Below, in pieces: positions 27,984 through 36,548 of a stretch of 64,000 nucleotides of DNA. Position numbers and translations under genes: made by a program. The notes below the pieces were generated by a model that saw only the letters and a list, made by a program, of their open reading frames with translations, was not told the origin of the DNA and ran no database searches. The DNA is from UBA2377 sp964525935 (lineage in GTDB: Bacteria > Verrucomicrobiota > Verrucomicrobiia > Opitutales > Opitutaceae), in contig CAZGJZ010000008.1 in assembly GCA_964525935.1 (NCBI GenBank), forward strand, positions 186,001 to 250,000, read 5' to 3'. Every line of letters begins with the position of its first letter. Position 1 is the first letter of the stretch.

Positions 27984-29057
27984 TCAGGCAACACCCTGGA
28001 CTTTACCAGCAAGCGGCTGTTGCTGTGAAATGCAGTGCAGCGTGCCGAGTCCCCAGATCAAATGATAGCAGTCGATCGGAATGATTTCGCGGTCGGGGAA
28101 ACACGCCGCGATGATCGCATTGGCTTCGGCATCGCGCTTTTTCTGGCGGAAATTCGGCACGAGCACTGCGCCGTTGATGATGAGAAAATTCGCATAGCTC
28201 GCCGGCACCGTCTGACCTTGAAACGCGAATGGTTTCGGCATCGGGAGCTCGACGATGTCGAACTTCCTGCCCTGCGGCGTGCGAAACGCCTTCAAGCGCT
28301 CGATATTTTCCACAAGAATTCTGTGATTTGGATCACGCTTGTTGCTCTCAACCGCGGTGATGAAGCCATCGGTTTTGTAGAAACGCGTGATGTCATCAAT
28401 GTGGCCGTCGGTGTCGTCGCCGATGATGCCATCTCCGACCCACAGCACTTGTTTTATCCCGAGATAGTCCTTGAGGTTTTGTTCGATCTGCTCGCGCGCG
28501 AGGTGCGGGTTGCGGTTTTTGTTGAGCAGGCACTGTTCGCTCGTGAGGAGCAGGCCACGCCCGTTGACTTCGATCGAACCGCCTTCGAGCACCATGTCGT
28601 TCTCAAAGCGACGGAGCTTCAGCTTCGCAGCGATCTTCGGTGGGATCGTATTATCGAGATCGTATGGCGGATATTTCCCGCCCCACGCCGTGTGCACCCA
28701 ATCAGTCACCGCGATTTCACCAGTGCGATCGTTCTTCACGAAAATCGGTCCGTGATCGCGACACCAGGCATCGTTGGTCGGATGATTATAGAACGTCACC
28801 TTCGCCATGTCGGCGCCTGCAGCTGCGCACAAACGCTTCGCTCGCGCGTGCAGAGGAGCGGCGGCATTGATCCGCACTTCCTGAAAGCGACTGATCTGCG
28901 CCACGATGGTCGCAAACGTATACGGCACCGGCCGGAACTGACCGGGCCATGAGGCGTATTTGTGCGGCCAGGAAAGCCAGATAGCGGTCTGCGGCTCCCA
29001 CTCGGCCGGCATGCGGAACCCCAGTGCCGCCGGGGTTTTCGTTTTCGACGCGGCCAT
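27984..29057 (-). CDS. aguA: Agmatine deiminase
   Basis: A 357-residue guanidino-group hydrolase of the peptidyl-arginine-deiminase superfamily, converting agmatine to N-carbamoylputrescine. The family motifs are present: RMPAEWEPQTAIWLSWPH near the N-terminus, NDAWCRDHGPIFV (substrate-binding Asp), FENDMVLEGGSIEVNG (Glu), GDDTDGHIDDITRF (His) and the catalytic Cys342 in GTLHCISQQQP. The gene is 2 bases behind aguB, which performs the next reaction, so the pair encodes the two-step agmatine-to-putrescine route. No arginine decarboxylase is visible in the window. Confidence 0.95.
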   Translation of the reverse strand: MAASKTKTPAALGFRMPAEWEPQTAIWLSWPHKYASWPGQFRPVPYTFATIVAQISRFQEVRINAAAPLHARAKRLCAAAGADMAKVTFYNHPTNDAWCRDHGPIFVKNDRTGEIAVTDWVHTAWGGKYPPYDLDNTIPPKIAAKLKLRRFENDMVLEGGSIEVNGRGLLLTSEQCLLNKNRNPHLAREQIEQNLKDYLGIKQVLWVGDGIIGDDTDGHIDDITRFYKTDGFITAVESNKRDPNHRILVENIERLKAFRTPQGRKFDIVELPMPKPFAFQGQTVPASYANFLIINGAVLVPNFRQKKRDAEANAIIAACFPDREIIPIDCYHLIWGLGTLHCISQQQPLAGKVQGVA

Positions 29058-29059
29058 GC

Positions 29060-29953
29060 TCAGTCGATGTAGCGCTTCGTGATGTCGCCGTAGGCGTCGA
29101 TGCGGCGGTCGCGCAGAAACGGCCAGTGCGTGCGGGTCACATCCACTTTGCCGAGCTCAACCGGCACGAGGAGAACTTCCTCCCGGTTCACACTGGCTTT
29201 CGCAAGAATCTGTCCGCTCGTGCCCGCGACAAAAGTCTGCCCCCAGAACTCAAGGCCGTCGCCGCCGACCCCGTCGATGATCTCGTGGCCGATGCGGTTG
29301 ATCGCCGCGACGTAGCAACCGTTGGCCACCGCATGCGAACGCTGGATGGTCTCCCAAGCGCCATGCTGGTTGACGCCGTATTCGGCCTTCTCTTTCGGAT
29401 GCCAACCAATCGCCGTCGGATAAAACAGAATCTCCGCGCCCTGCATGGCCGTCAGGCGGGCGGCCTCGGGATACCATTGATCCCAGCAGATGAGCACGCC
29501 GATTTTGCCAAACTTGGTGTCCCACGCCTTGAAACCAGTGTCACCGGGCGTGAAGTAGAATTTCTCGTAGAAAAGCGGATCGTCCGGAATGTGCATCTTC
29601 CGGTAAACGCCCAGCAACGTGCCGTCGGCATCGATGATGGCGGCCGTGTTGTGATAAAGGCCCGAAGCGCGGCGCTCGAACAACGAAGCGATAACCACGA
29701 CCCCGTGCTTCTTTGCCGCCTTCTGGAAGGCGGCCGTCGAAGGACCGGGAATGGGTTCGGCGAGATCGAAGAAACGATGCTCCTCACTCTGGCAGAAATA
29801 CTGTGAGGTCACCATCTCCTGCGTGCAGATGATCTGCGCCCCTTTTTTCGCCGCCTGATCGAGGAGCGAAAGGGTCTTCTTTAGATTGGCCTTCGGGTCG
29901 GCCGAGCAGGCGTGCTGCAATAGACCGAGCGTGACTGTCTTGGGCTTGGGCAT
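29060..29953 (-). CDS. aguB: N-carbamoylputrescine amidase
   Basis: A 297-residue nitrilase-superfamily enzyme. The Glu-Lys-Cys catalytic triad is Glu46 (CTQEM), Lys119 (YRKMHIPDD) and Cys156 (LICWDQWYPE). The segments HNTAAIIDADGTLLGVYRK, FYFTPGDTGF and FLRDRRIDAYGDITKRY are typical of the AguB/Nit branch. It hydrolyses N-carbamoylputrescine to putrescine, CO2 and ammonia. It is immediately upstream of aguA (2 bases between them) and 24 bases behind hisG, so the three genes are likely one transcript. Confidence 0.95.
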   Translation of the reverse strand: MPKPKTVTLGLLQHACSADPKANLKKTLSLLDQAAKKGAQIICTQEMVTSQYFCQSEEHRFFDLAEPIPGPSTAAFQKAAKKHGVVVIASLFERRASGLYHNTAAIIDADGTLLGVYRKMHIPDDPLFYEKFYFTPGDTGFKAWDTKFGKIGVLICWDQWYPEAARLTAMQGAEILFYPTAIGWHPKEKAEYGVNQHGAWETIQRSHAVANGCYVAAINRIGHEIIDGVGGDGLEFWGQTFVAGTSGQILAKASVNREEVLLVPVELGKVDVTRTHWPFLRDRRIDAYGDITKRYID

Positions 29954-29977
29954 GACGAAAAGTGAACGCAGCGAACG

Positions 29978-30862
29978 TCAGTAAACAACCTTGTTGAGCG
30001 GATACTCGACGATGCCTTCGGCTCCGAGGGACTTCAGCTGCGGGATGATTTCACGCACGACGCTCTCGTCGATAATGGTCTCCAGTGCGATCCATTCCGG
30101 ATTGCTGAGCTGCGAGATCGTCGGATTCCGCAGCGCAGGCAGCGCCTTGACCACGGCGTCGAGCGAAGCCTTCGGAAGATTCATCTTTAGACCCACCTTG
30201 CTCTCCGCTTCGAGCGCGCCGCGCAGCAGAAGAGCGATCGTCTCGATCTTGCGACGCTTAACTGGATTGGCCCAGCTGGCCTTGTTGGCGATGAGCTTGG
30301 TGTTGGTTTCCAGCAGCGTGTCGATGATGCGAAGTTTATTTGCGCGGATCGAATTGCCCGTCTCAGTGATGTCGACGATGGCGTCCACGAGATCAGGCAC
30401 CTTCACTTCGGTCGCGCCCCACGAAAACTCCACTTCGGCCGCGATGTTCTTCTTCGCAAAATACCGCTTCACGGTGCCGACCAGTTCGGTCGCCACGCGC
30501 TTGCCCGCGAGTTGCTCAGGCTTGGTAATATCCGAAGCTTCCGGCACGCACAGCACCCAACGCGACTTCAGGGTCGAGGCACGGCTGTAAACCAGATCGC
30601 ACACCTCCACGACATCCGACTCGTTTTCCTGGACCCAGTCGAACCCCGTCAGGCCGCAGTCGAAAAACCCATGTTCCACATAGCGACTCACTTCCTGAGC
30701 TCGGATAAAGCGTCCATCCAGCTCGGCATCGTCGATGGACGGCTTGTAGGAACGCGAATTCGTGCTGATTTTCCAACCTGCCTTGGCGAACAGGTTTTTC
30801 GTGGATTCCTCGAGGCTGCCTTTCGGCAGTCCGAGCATCAATATGGGCTTGCGGTCGGACAC
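29978..30862 (-). CDS. hisG: ATP phosphoribosyltransferase, long form
   Basis: A 294-residue enzyme catalysing the first step of histidine synthesis (ATP + PRPP). LGLPKGSLEEST starts the catalytic domain, FFDCGLTGFDWVQEN and ATELVGTVKRYF follow, and VDIVDAIVDITETGNSIRAN, written here only in part as DAIVDITETGNSIRA, is the PRPP-binding signature. The ~80-residue C-terminal regulatory domain that allows direct histidine feedback is present, so HisZ is not needed. A GTG at 30862 (V-S-D-R-K-P-I-L) gives the normal family start; ATG codons at 30925 and 30958 would add uncharacteristic residues. It heads the operon with the agmatine genes, an unusual partner set. Confidence 0.9.
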   Translation of the reverse strand: MSDRKPILMLGLPKGSLEESTKNLFAKAGWKISTNSRSYKPSIDDAELDGRFIRAQEVSRYVEHGFFDCGLTGFDWVQENESDVVEVCDLVYSRASTLKSRWVLCVPEASDITKPEQLAGKRVATELVGTVKRYFAKKNIAAEVEFSWGATEVKVPDLVDAIVDITETGNSIRANKLRIIDTLLETNTKLIANKASWANPVKRRKIETIALLLRGALEAESKVGLKMNLPKASLDAVVKALPALRNPTISQLSNPEWIALETIIDESVVREIIPQLKSLGAEGIVEYPLNKVVY

Positions 30863-30990
30863 GCGGGCCAAAGCACACGCGGCCCCGGTATCCTTCAAGT
30901 AAATTCGCGGCCGGGCGCCGTGCATAAACCCGCGGGGAAGTTGTCTTTGACAACCCACCCGTAAAAATTAGGTATTCAACCTCACCGATA

Positions 30991-31740
30991 ATGCGCGCCG
31001 AATCCAAACCGCTAATCCTCGTGGTGGAAGACGAGATTGAGCTAGCCAACCTGATTGCTCTCCATCTCGCCGAGGCAGGGATGCAAACCCAGATTTACAA
31101 CCGCGCCGCGCATGCCTCGAAGTTTCTCCAGAAAAATTTCGCCAACCTGATGCTGCTCGACATCGGCCTGCCCGACCAGACCGGCTTCGCCCTCCTTGAA
31201 GAACTCAAGGCTTCGGGCAAGACCGTGCCGACCATTTTTCTCACGGGCAATGATCAGGAATCCAGCAAGGTCAAAGCCCTCGACATGGGCGGTGACGACT
31301 ACGTCACCAAGCCATTCAGCTTTCCCGAACTCGTCGCGCGCATCAACGCCGTGCTCCGCCGCGCCGAATCCAACGCCGACCTCAACGTCACGAAAAACGT
31401 GCGCGTGAGCGATGAGCCTTTCGATTTCTGCGGCGCCACCATCACACCCGTGCGGCTTGAAATCACTTTCCCGCAAGGCGGCGTGGAAAAAATCGGCCGC
31501 AAGGAATTGGGCATCCTCTCCTACCTCAACGAGCATCAAGGCGTGGTCATCACGCGCAAGGCGCTCATCCATGCGGTGTGGGGCATTCATGCCGATATCC
31601 GCAGCCGCTCGCTCGACCAATACATCGTCAAAGTGCGCGACCTCTACAAGAGCCACGGGCTCAATTTCGATGCCTTCCGCACGGTCCACGGCATCGGCTA
31701 CATCTTCGACCCGGAGGGCGTCTCGACCGAGGGGCGATAA
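30991..31740 (+). CDS. Two-component response regulator, OmpR-like winged-helix type
   Basis: A 249-residue transcription factor. The receiver domain has the acidic pocket Glu13/Asp14, phosphoacceptor Asp57 (LLDIGLPDQTG), Thr in LTGND and Lys107 (VTKPFS). The effector half (about 140-240) is an OmpR/PhoB winged helix: GRKELGILSYLNEHQGVVI, WGIHADIRSRSLDQYIVKVR and FRTVHGIGYIF. No sensor kinase gene is adjacent, so it is an orphan here. It is divergent from hisG, with 128 bases between the start codons. Confidence 0.92.
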   Translation: MRAESKPLILVVEDEIELANLIALHLAEAGMQTQIYNRAAHASKFLQKNFANLMLLDIGLPDQTGFALLEELKASGKTVPTIFLTGNDQESSKVKALDMGGDDYVTKPFSFPELVARINAVLRRAESNADLNVTKNVRVSDEPFDFCGATITPVRLEITFPQGGVEKIGRKELGILSYLNEHQGVVITRKALIHAVWGIHADIRSRSLDQYIVKVRDLYKSHGLNFDAFRTVHGIGYIFDPEGVSTEGR

Positions 31741-31782
31741 GCCTGCGGGCAGTTCAGGGCGGATCGCTCGCCGGCCCGCTGC

Positions 31783-31995
31783 TCAAACCGTCAGATTGCA
31801 GACCTCGACCACGCGCTCGAGGGCGTCGTTCAAGTGATCCCGGCGCGTATTGCCGCCAATCTGAGGCCGGTTCGCTTCCATGCGGCGCAGCCAAGTCGTG
31901 ACCAGCTCCGTGTTATACGCCTGCATAACGACATCGATGGCCTTCTCGCGGCCAATCGTATCGGCGATCTGCTTCATCATTTGTTTTTTTTCCAT
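31783..31995 (-). CDS. Small conserved-looking protein, function unknown
   Basis: A 70-residue, largely helical and charged protein beginning MEKKQMMKQIADTIGREKAI. It has no signal peptide, membrane segment or cysteine pair that suggests a fold. Codon use fits the neighbourhood and it starts with a purine-rich stretch downstream of its own short intergenic region. It converges with the response regulator gene (42 bases between stops). I do not recognise it. Confidence 0.5.
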   Translation of the reverse strand: MEKKQMMKQIADTIGREKAIDVVMQAYNTELVTTWLRRMEANRPQIGGNTRRDHLNDALERVVEVCNLTV

Positions 31996-32092
31996 GGGAT
32001 TTCCTCACCGCAGGATGACAGCCGCCGTGATGGAAACAAGCTGCGATTCCCAAGAGTTGCGTCCCACACACGGCATCCGCGTGAGACAAAAT

Positions 32093-32119
32093 GAAAAACG
32101 CGGTCCGGGTCCGGACCGC
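32093..32119 (-). terminator. Intrinsic terminator after the exonuclease gene (minus strand)
   Basis: GCGGTCCGG (32100-32108) and CCGGACCGC (32111-32119) form a perfect 9-bp stem with a two-base nominal gap. On the minus strand it is followed by a T-rich stretch (A-run 32094-32098 on the plus strand). Confidence 0.75.
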
Positions 32120-32191
32120 CCCATTTTGGCAGTATTCGTTCCCTTGAAGGCGGGTGCTTTCACCGCTTGACCTCAAAATCCGGGCACACCC

Positions 32192-33073
32192 TCAAAACAG
32201 CTCGGGCTGCGTATAGCGGGTGCGCGCCTCGGCCAGCGTGCCCTTCATCTCAAATGATTCCAGCAGTCGCAGCAGCTCGCCAACCTGCGGCGGCGTCTTC
32301 TCCGCCGCGACCGTTGGCAGCGCCAGGTTGAGCGTCGTGAGCTGACGATTGAGCCTTAGTTTCGCGGCACTCGCCGCCACTGACTCACGAAACCTGTCCG
32401 GTTTCAGTTCGGCCGCTCGCGCAATAACCCCCTCAAGACTGCCGCACTCCGCCAGCCACTTGGCCGCGGTCTTGGGCCCCACCCCATCGATGCCGGGAAT
32501 ATTATCCGACGTGTCGCCAACCAGCGCGAGGTAGTCCGCAATTTGCGCGGGCGGGACGCCAAATTTTTTCTGCACCCCGGCCGCATCGAGCAAACGCCAG
32601 CCGAGTTTGGGATTCGCCGAAGGCGGCGGCAGCATGATCTTGATTTTATCGCCGACGATTTGGGCAAAATCCTTGTCGCTGCTCACGATCAGCACGTCGT
32701 GACCGCTTCGCGCGAGCGCCACCGCTTGCGCCGCAAGCAGGTCGTCGCTTTCGACTCCATCCTGCTCGATGCCGACGAGCCCCATCGCACGCGTCAGCTG
32801 CTTCAGCGGATCAATCTGCTTTTGCAATGCCTCCGGCATTTCCGCCCGTTGCGCCTTGTATTCCGGGTGCAAGGCCAGCCGGTCCTGCGCACCGCCGAGG
32901 TCAAAGAAAACGAGCGTCGCCTCCGGCTGTTCCTGGTCGGCCAGCTTCCAGAGCGACTTCACCCATCCGTGCAACGCCCCGGTCGGATAGCCATCGGCCC
33001 GCGTCAGTTCGGGCAGTGCGTAGAAGCAACGATAGGCGAGATTGAAACCGTCAACGAGCAGCCATTTAGCCAT
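32192..33073 (-). CDS. 5'-3' exonuclease (Pol I N-terminal-type FEN nuclease)
   Basis: A 293-residue stand-alone flap/5' nuclease of the family that includes ExoIX and the 5' nuclease domain of DNA polymerase I. The residues that bind the two metal ions are in place: WLLVDGFNLAYR at the start, GVESDDLLAAQA, VSSDKDFAQIV, and the helix-hairpin-helix segment GDTSDNIPGIDGVGPKTAAK. It would process flaps or RNA primers. The ATG at 33073 is chosen since the family starts with the buried Asp strand; the frame extends to 33127 without support. It is single-gene, ended by a terminator. Confidence 0.9.
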   Translation of the reverse strand: MAKWLLVDGFNLAYRCFYALPELTRADGYPTGALHGWVKSLWKLADQEQPEATLVFFDLGGAQDRLALHPEYKAQRAEMPEALQKQIDPLKQLTRAMGLVGIEQDGVESDDLLAAQAVALARSGHDVLIVSSDKDFAQIVGDKIKIMLPPPSANPKLGWRLLDAAGVQKKFGVPPAQIADYLALVGDTSDNIPGIDGVGPKTAAKWLAECGSLEGVIARAAELKPDRFRESVAASAAKLRLNRQLTTLNLALPTVAAEKTPPQVGELLRLLESFEMKGTLAEARTRYTQPELF

Positions 33074-33140
33074 AAGGTAACCAAGGGAAGCGCGCCCACC
33101 TGCCGCCGTAAACCACAATCCAGTCAACCACCCGACTCCC

Positions 33141-35684
33141 CTACTTCCGCGTCTCAGCCCGAGCGGGCGTGATGATGGTCGGGTTTTGAAAAAGCGAATT
33201 CGGTGCCACGTTCTTTACCGCCTGCTTCTTGGGCGAGCCACCCGGGCTAACAAGACTGGCCGTCACAAAAATGAGCAGATTGCGCTTCTGCGCACTTTCA
33301 CCCTTCGAGCGAAACAGCCGTCCCAGCATGGGGATATCGCCCAACACCGGCACCTTGTCGTTCACTGTCTTAACTTCCTCCCGTGTCAGGCCGCCCATGA
33401 TCAGCGTCGCGCCATCCCAGATTGTCACTTTGGTCGAAATATCGCGGACCGAGAAAATCGGCTGATAAAATCCCGAAGGGACCGTAACCGTTGTGCTGCC
33501 TGAAATCGCCACACTCGCCCCGCCGTATTCAACAAAGCCGTCGAACTCCGTGACCTTCGGGTTCAAGTCGAGGCTGATGCTGTAGTCGTCTTCCTCCACG
33601 GTTGGCGTGACCTTGAGTTCGACGCCGACATTGCGCACCGCGAATTCCTGCGGAGTGCCGGCGGTGATCGCCACACCCGCGGAACCACCGCCACTCGCAT
33701 TGCCCGTGCCCACCTGGCTCTGGGTCTGCCCAAAACTCTGCGGATAGCGCAGCTCTTGCGCGACAGTCATCGTCGCTGGATTGCCCGAAAGCACCGTCAC
33801 CTTCGGTGCGCTCAGCAGATCCGTGCCCTGTTTTTGCGCCAGCGCCCGCACGATGGCGTTCACATCGAATTCACCGATCACACCCGTGATGTTGGCCAAG
33901 GCCCCGGCTCCCGCGCCAAGATAAGCCGTGCCCGGAATCTGGGGCGCATTGTTGATGATCGGTATGTTCAGCTCCGGTGAAATCGTCCCGGCGGTCTCGG
34001 AGGTAAAAACCATGCTCTCCGGCCTCACGATACTCCCCTGCTGGCTGCCTGCACTGTTGCTAAATGCCGCCGCTAGCGACCGGCTGCCGGTCGAATATTT
34101 GGCCTGGGCACCGGCATTTTGTTGCGACGCCTTGGTCGCCACCGACCAATTCACACCCAACTCCTCCAGCGCTCCTTCCTGCACCTCCATGAATTTCGCC
34201 TCGATCTCAACCTGGCGAATGTCGCTGTAACGATTCAGAATGTTTCGAATGCGTTCGAGGTTTCGCGCCGTCTGCGTGACAATGATTGCCGCCCCATCAT
34301 ACGCCAGACTGCTGCCGGGCACTGCCTCGAAGTTTACTCCCGCTTGCTGCAAAAAAACCTTCATCGCCAACCCCTCGCTCCCGCTTGCACCCACAACTTC
34401 ATTACTCGCATTGCTGGATGAAAAAGGGTTCGGCGCCTTGCCGCCGGTTCCCGAGGCCGGGTTACCGCCCAGCCCCGTCATGCGCAACACGGTGGCCCGC
34501 GACACGGGGAAAAACGCCGTATCCAACAGGGTCGCTTCCCCGCCGGGTCGCACCACGATCGCATCGGCTTGCACCTCATATTGGTAACCAACCGCCTCTG
34601 TCACAAAATCCAACACGCGCTTCAGGTTCGTATTGCGCAGTGTGATCGTGACCGTGGGAGCCTTGGCCGCTGGATCCAGCAGCACGATATTCACCCCTTT
34701 TGGTTTCACATCCGCAGAATCAAATTCCACTGATGCCGCGCTCAACGCAGTGACGACCCGGCCGATTTCCACCTTGGTGAAACTCACATTGGGCAAGATA
34801 ATTTCCTCTAATTTTCGCAGCAAAGGAGCGGTCTTGGCCACGCCATTTGCATCGGGTTCCCGTTCTTGGAAAATACCCGGACGTTGCCAGCTGAGGTCAA
34901 CTTCCCCGAGCAATTGCGTATGCACCTGCGCCCGGTTTCCGCTCTCCGCCGCACGTCGCGCCTGTTCAATCCGCGCCAGATAATCTGCCGCCTCGGCATT
35001 GTCAGGGTAGCGCGCCTGCACGTCACGAAACGTTCGTTCCGATGCATCGATTTCACCGGCCAAATACTGCCCTCGGCCTTTCGCCGTAAGCCGGGATACT
35101 TCATCCGTGGTCGTCGACGCCATCGCTTCTCCGGCGGACGACGTCATCACTGCTCGCCCAGTGGAACGCAGCCCCTCCTTGGCTTGCGCCTGAACATACC
35201 GCTCTCGGTCTTTCGCCAAATCGCTGAGCAGTTCCTGCGTCAAGGGGTTCACTGGCAGCGTCGGCACCGTAGCATCCAGTGTCGCAATCGCTCTGGCATA
35301 GTTGCCATGGCGCGATTGCGCCGTCGCGGTTTGCCGCTGTTCCGCAGCTTGCGTCAGCAAGTTTCGTAAACGATCGCCTTCAATCCGAGCCAGATCCTCT
35401 GCCTCGGCATCAACTGCAGACTCTGCCGCCAGTTTTGCAGACACTTCCGCCAGCAATCGCCTGACTGCGGGGTCCGATGGCGCCATGACCAGCAGTTCCT
35501 CGAGATCGTGCTTCGCCACGGCAAAATCCCCCATGTCTCGTGCCCGCAGCGCCTCGGACATCAGCCTGATTTTCGTTTCGACAGGGCCTGGCTCCAGGCT
35601 CCACCCGGTTGGGTTAAGCCCGAATATCAACCAAACCATCGTCACTCTGCTAAATAGCATCTGAAGCTTATATCGGAGGTTCAT
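33141..35684 (-). CDS. PilQ-like outer-membrane secretin with N-terminal TPR region (Amuc_1098-like)
   Basis: An 847-residue secretin. A hydrophobic N-terminal export signal is followed by TPR-like helices (about 40-260), then a secretin N-domain region (VEFDSADVKPKGVNIVLLDP, RNTNLKRVLDFVTEAVGYQY), a KH-like N domain (RNLERIRNILNRYSDIRQVE, with EAKFMEVQEGALEELGVNW), and the C-terminal secretin barrel (APKVTVLSGNPATMTVAQE, VTPTVEEDDYSISLDLNPKV, IWDGATLIMGGLTREEV, VPVLGDIPMLGRLFR). It would form the outer-membrane ring of a pilus or secretion machine. It closes the PilM/N-PilO-PilP-PilQ-like operon, 21 bases after the PilP-like gene. The ATG at 35684 is preferred over an in-frame GTG at 35696. 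Confidence 0.9.
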   Translation of the reverse strand: MNLRYKLQMLFSRVTMVWLIFGLNPTGWSLEPGPVETKIRLMSEALRARDMGDFAVAKHDLEELLVMAPSDPAVRRLLAEVSAKLAAESAVDAEAEDLARIEGDRLRNLLTQAAEQRQTATAQSRHGNYARAIATLDATVPTLPVNPLTQELLSDLAKDRERYVQAQAKEGLRSTGRAVMTSSAGEAMASTTTDEVSRLTAKGRGQYLAGEIDASERTFRDVQARYPDNAEAADYLARIEQARRAAESGNRAQVHTQLLGEVDLSWQRPGIFQEREPDANGVAKTAPLLRKLEEIILPNVSFTKVEIGRVVTALSAASVEFDSADVKPKGVNIVLLDPAAKAPTVTITLRNTNLKRVLDFVTEAVGYQYEVQADAIVVRPGGEATLLDTAFFPVSRATVLRMTGLGGNPASGTGGKAPNPFSSSNASNEVVGASGSEGLAMKVFLQQAGVNFEAVPGSSLAYDGAAIIVTQTARNLERIRNILNRYSDIRQVEIEAKFMEVQEGALEELGVNWSVATKASQQNAGAQAKYSTGSRSLAAAFSNSAGSQQGSIVRPESMVFTSETAGTISPELNIPIINNAPQIPGTAYLGAGAGALANITGVIGEFDVNAIVRALAQKQGTDLLSAPKVTVLSGNPATMTVAQELRYPQSFGQTQSQVGTGNASGGGSAGVAITAGTPQEFAVRNVGVELKVTPTVEEDDYSISLDLNPKVTEFDGFVEYGGASVAISGSTTVTVPSGFYQPIFSVRDISTKVTIWDGATLIMGGLTREEVKTVNDKVPVLGDIPMLGRLFRSKGESAQKRNLLIFVTASLVSPGGSPKKQAVKNVAPNSLFQNPTIITPARAETRK

Positions 35685-35705
35685 GGGAATAAACACAGGG
35701 TGGGA

Positions 35706-36548
35706 TTAGGGCAAAAAGGGTGTGGGAACCGTCAGCGTCTGACGCTCGATTCCCGGCGCACCGGGCGTTTCTTTGCGCACCTCGACGGACGGTGGCGTGA
35801 GATGGAGTTTCTCAATTACATAGCGCATGCCACCGGTTTCGATGACTTCGCCTTCACTCACTTCGAACACTTCGATCGGATTCGCCGTCTGGCGAAGCTT
35901 CGCGCGGAGTTCGTTCGTGTCGCGCCGCTCGAGATCCGTGAGCGTAATTTCTGCGCCCGTGCGTTCATCACGGACGGTCGCAAACGCGACCATCTGGCTG
36001 GATATCTGGCCATCGGGCATGGAGACACCTTCACGTCGGACAACAAAACCAGTGATCCTCAGCCCCAAATCCGGCAGTTGCACTCCAGCACGGCCCAAAA
36101 ATGTTTCCGTGGTTTCATCATTCTCAAACGTGCCCAGATAGTTACCTTCCCCGCCGATATAGCCCACCAGTTGCAGCCGAAACGGCATGCGTCGCACGGC
36201 CAACAGTTCCAATCCAGCCCCAGAGTCAGGCGAAAGTCGGACCGGTTCCAGTTCCTGTCGCAACGCCACACTGAACTGCCGGGTGCGCTCATCATAATAG
36301 ATTTCCGGCGGCGTAAACACTTCGTAGGTCCACGCGCTATCCCGCTTCAACGGTCGTGGTGGAGACCATGACATCGGATTCGCCCGTGCCACAGGCCGCT
36401 CAGCCGAGCCATAATCACCACCCGTGATCTCCGGCCGCACACGTTGCGTTAGCTTGAACACCCCAATCGGGCCAAAGACCAGCATCGAGCCAACCGCCAG
36501 CAGCAGCGCCACTGCAAAGGTGATTTTAGCTGGAGCAGTCGTTTTCAT
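35706..36548 (-). CDS. PilP/GspC-like inner-membrane protein (Amuc_1099-like)
   Basis: A 280-residue protein with one N-terminal membrane helix (ITFAVALLLAVGSMLVFGPI) and a periplasmic body. Residues ~120-170 (MPFRLQLVGYIGGEGNYLGT, later GLRITGFVVRREGV) look like the beta-rich homology domain by which PilP or GspC contacts the secretin. A second beta region near the C-terminus ends in a Pro-rich tail. By position it is the PilP equivalent: its ATG overlaps the PilO-like stop by four bases (36545-36548) and the secretin gene follows. The assignment rests on topology and gene order, not on a strong sequence match. Confidence 0.65.
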   Translation of the reverse strand: MKTTAPAKITFAVALLLAVGSMLVFGPIGVFKLTQRVRPEITGGDYGSAERPVARANPMSWSPPRPLKRDSAWTYEVFTPPEIYYDERTRQFSVALRQELEPVRLSPDSGAGLELLAVRRMPFRLQLVGYIGGEGNYLGTFENDETTETFLGRAGVQLPDLGLRITGFVVRREGVSMPDGQISSQMVAFATVRDERTGAEITLTDLERRDTNELRAKLRQTANPIEVFEVSEGEVIETGGMRYVIEKLHLTPPSVEVRKETPGAPGIERQTLTVPTPFLP

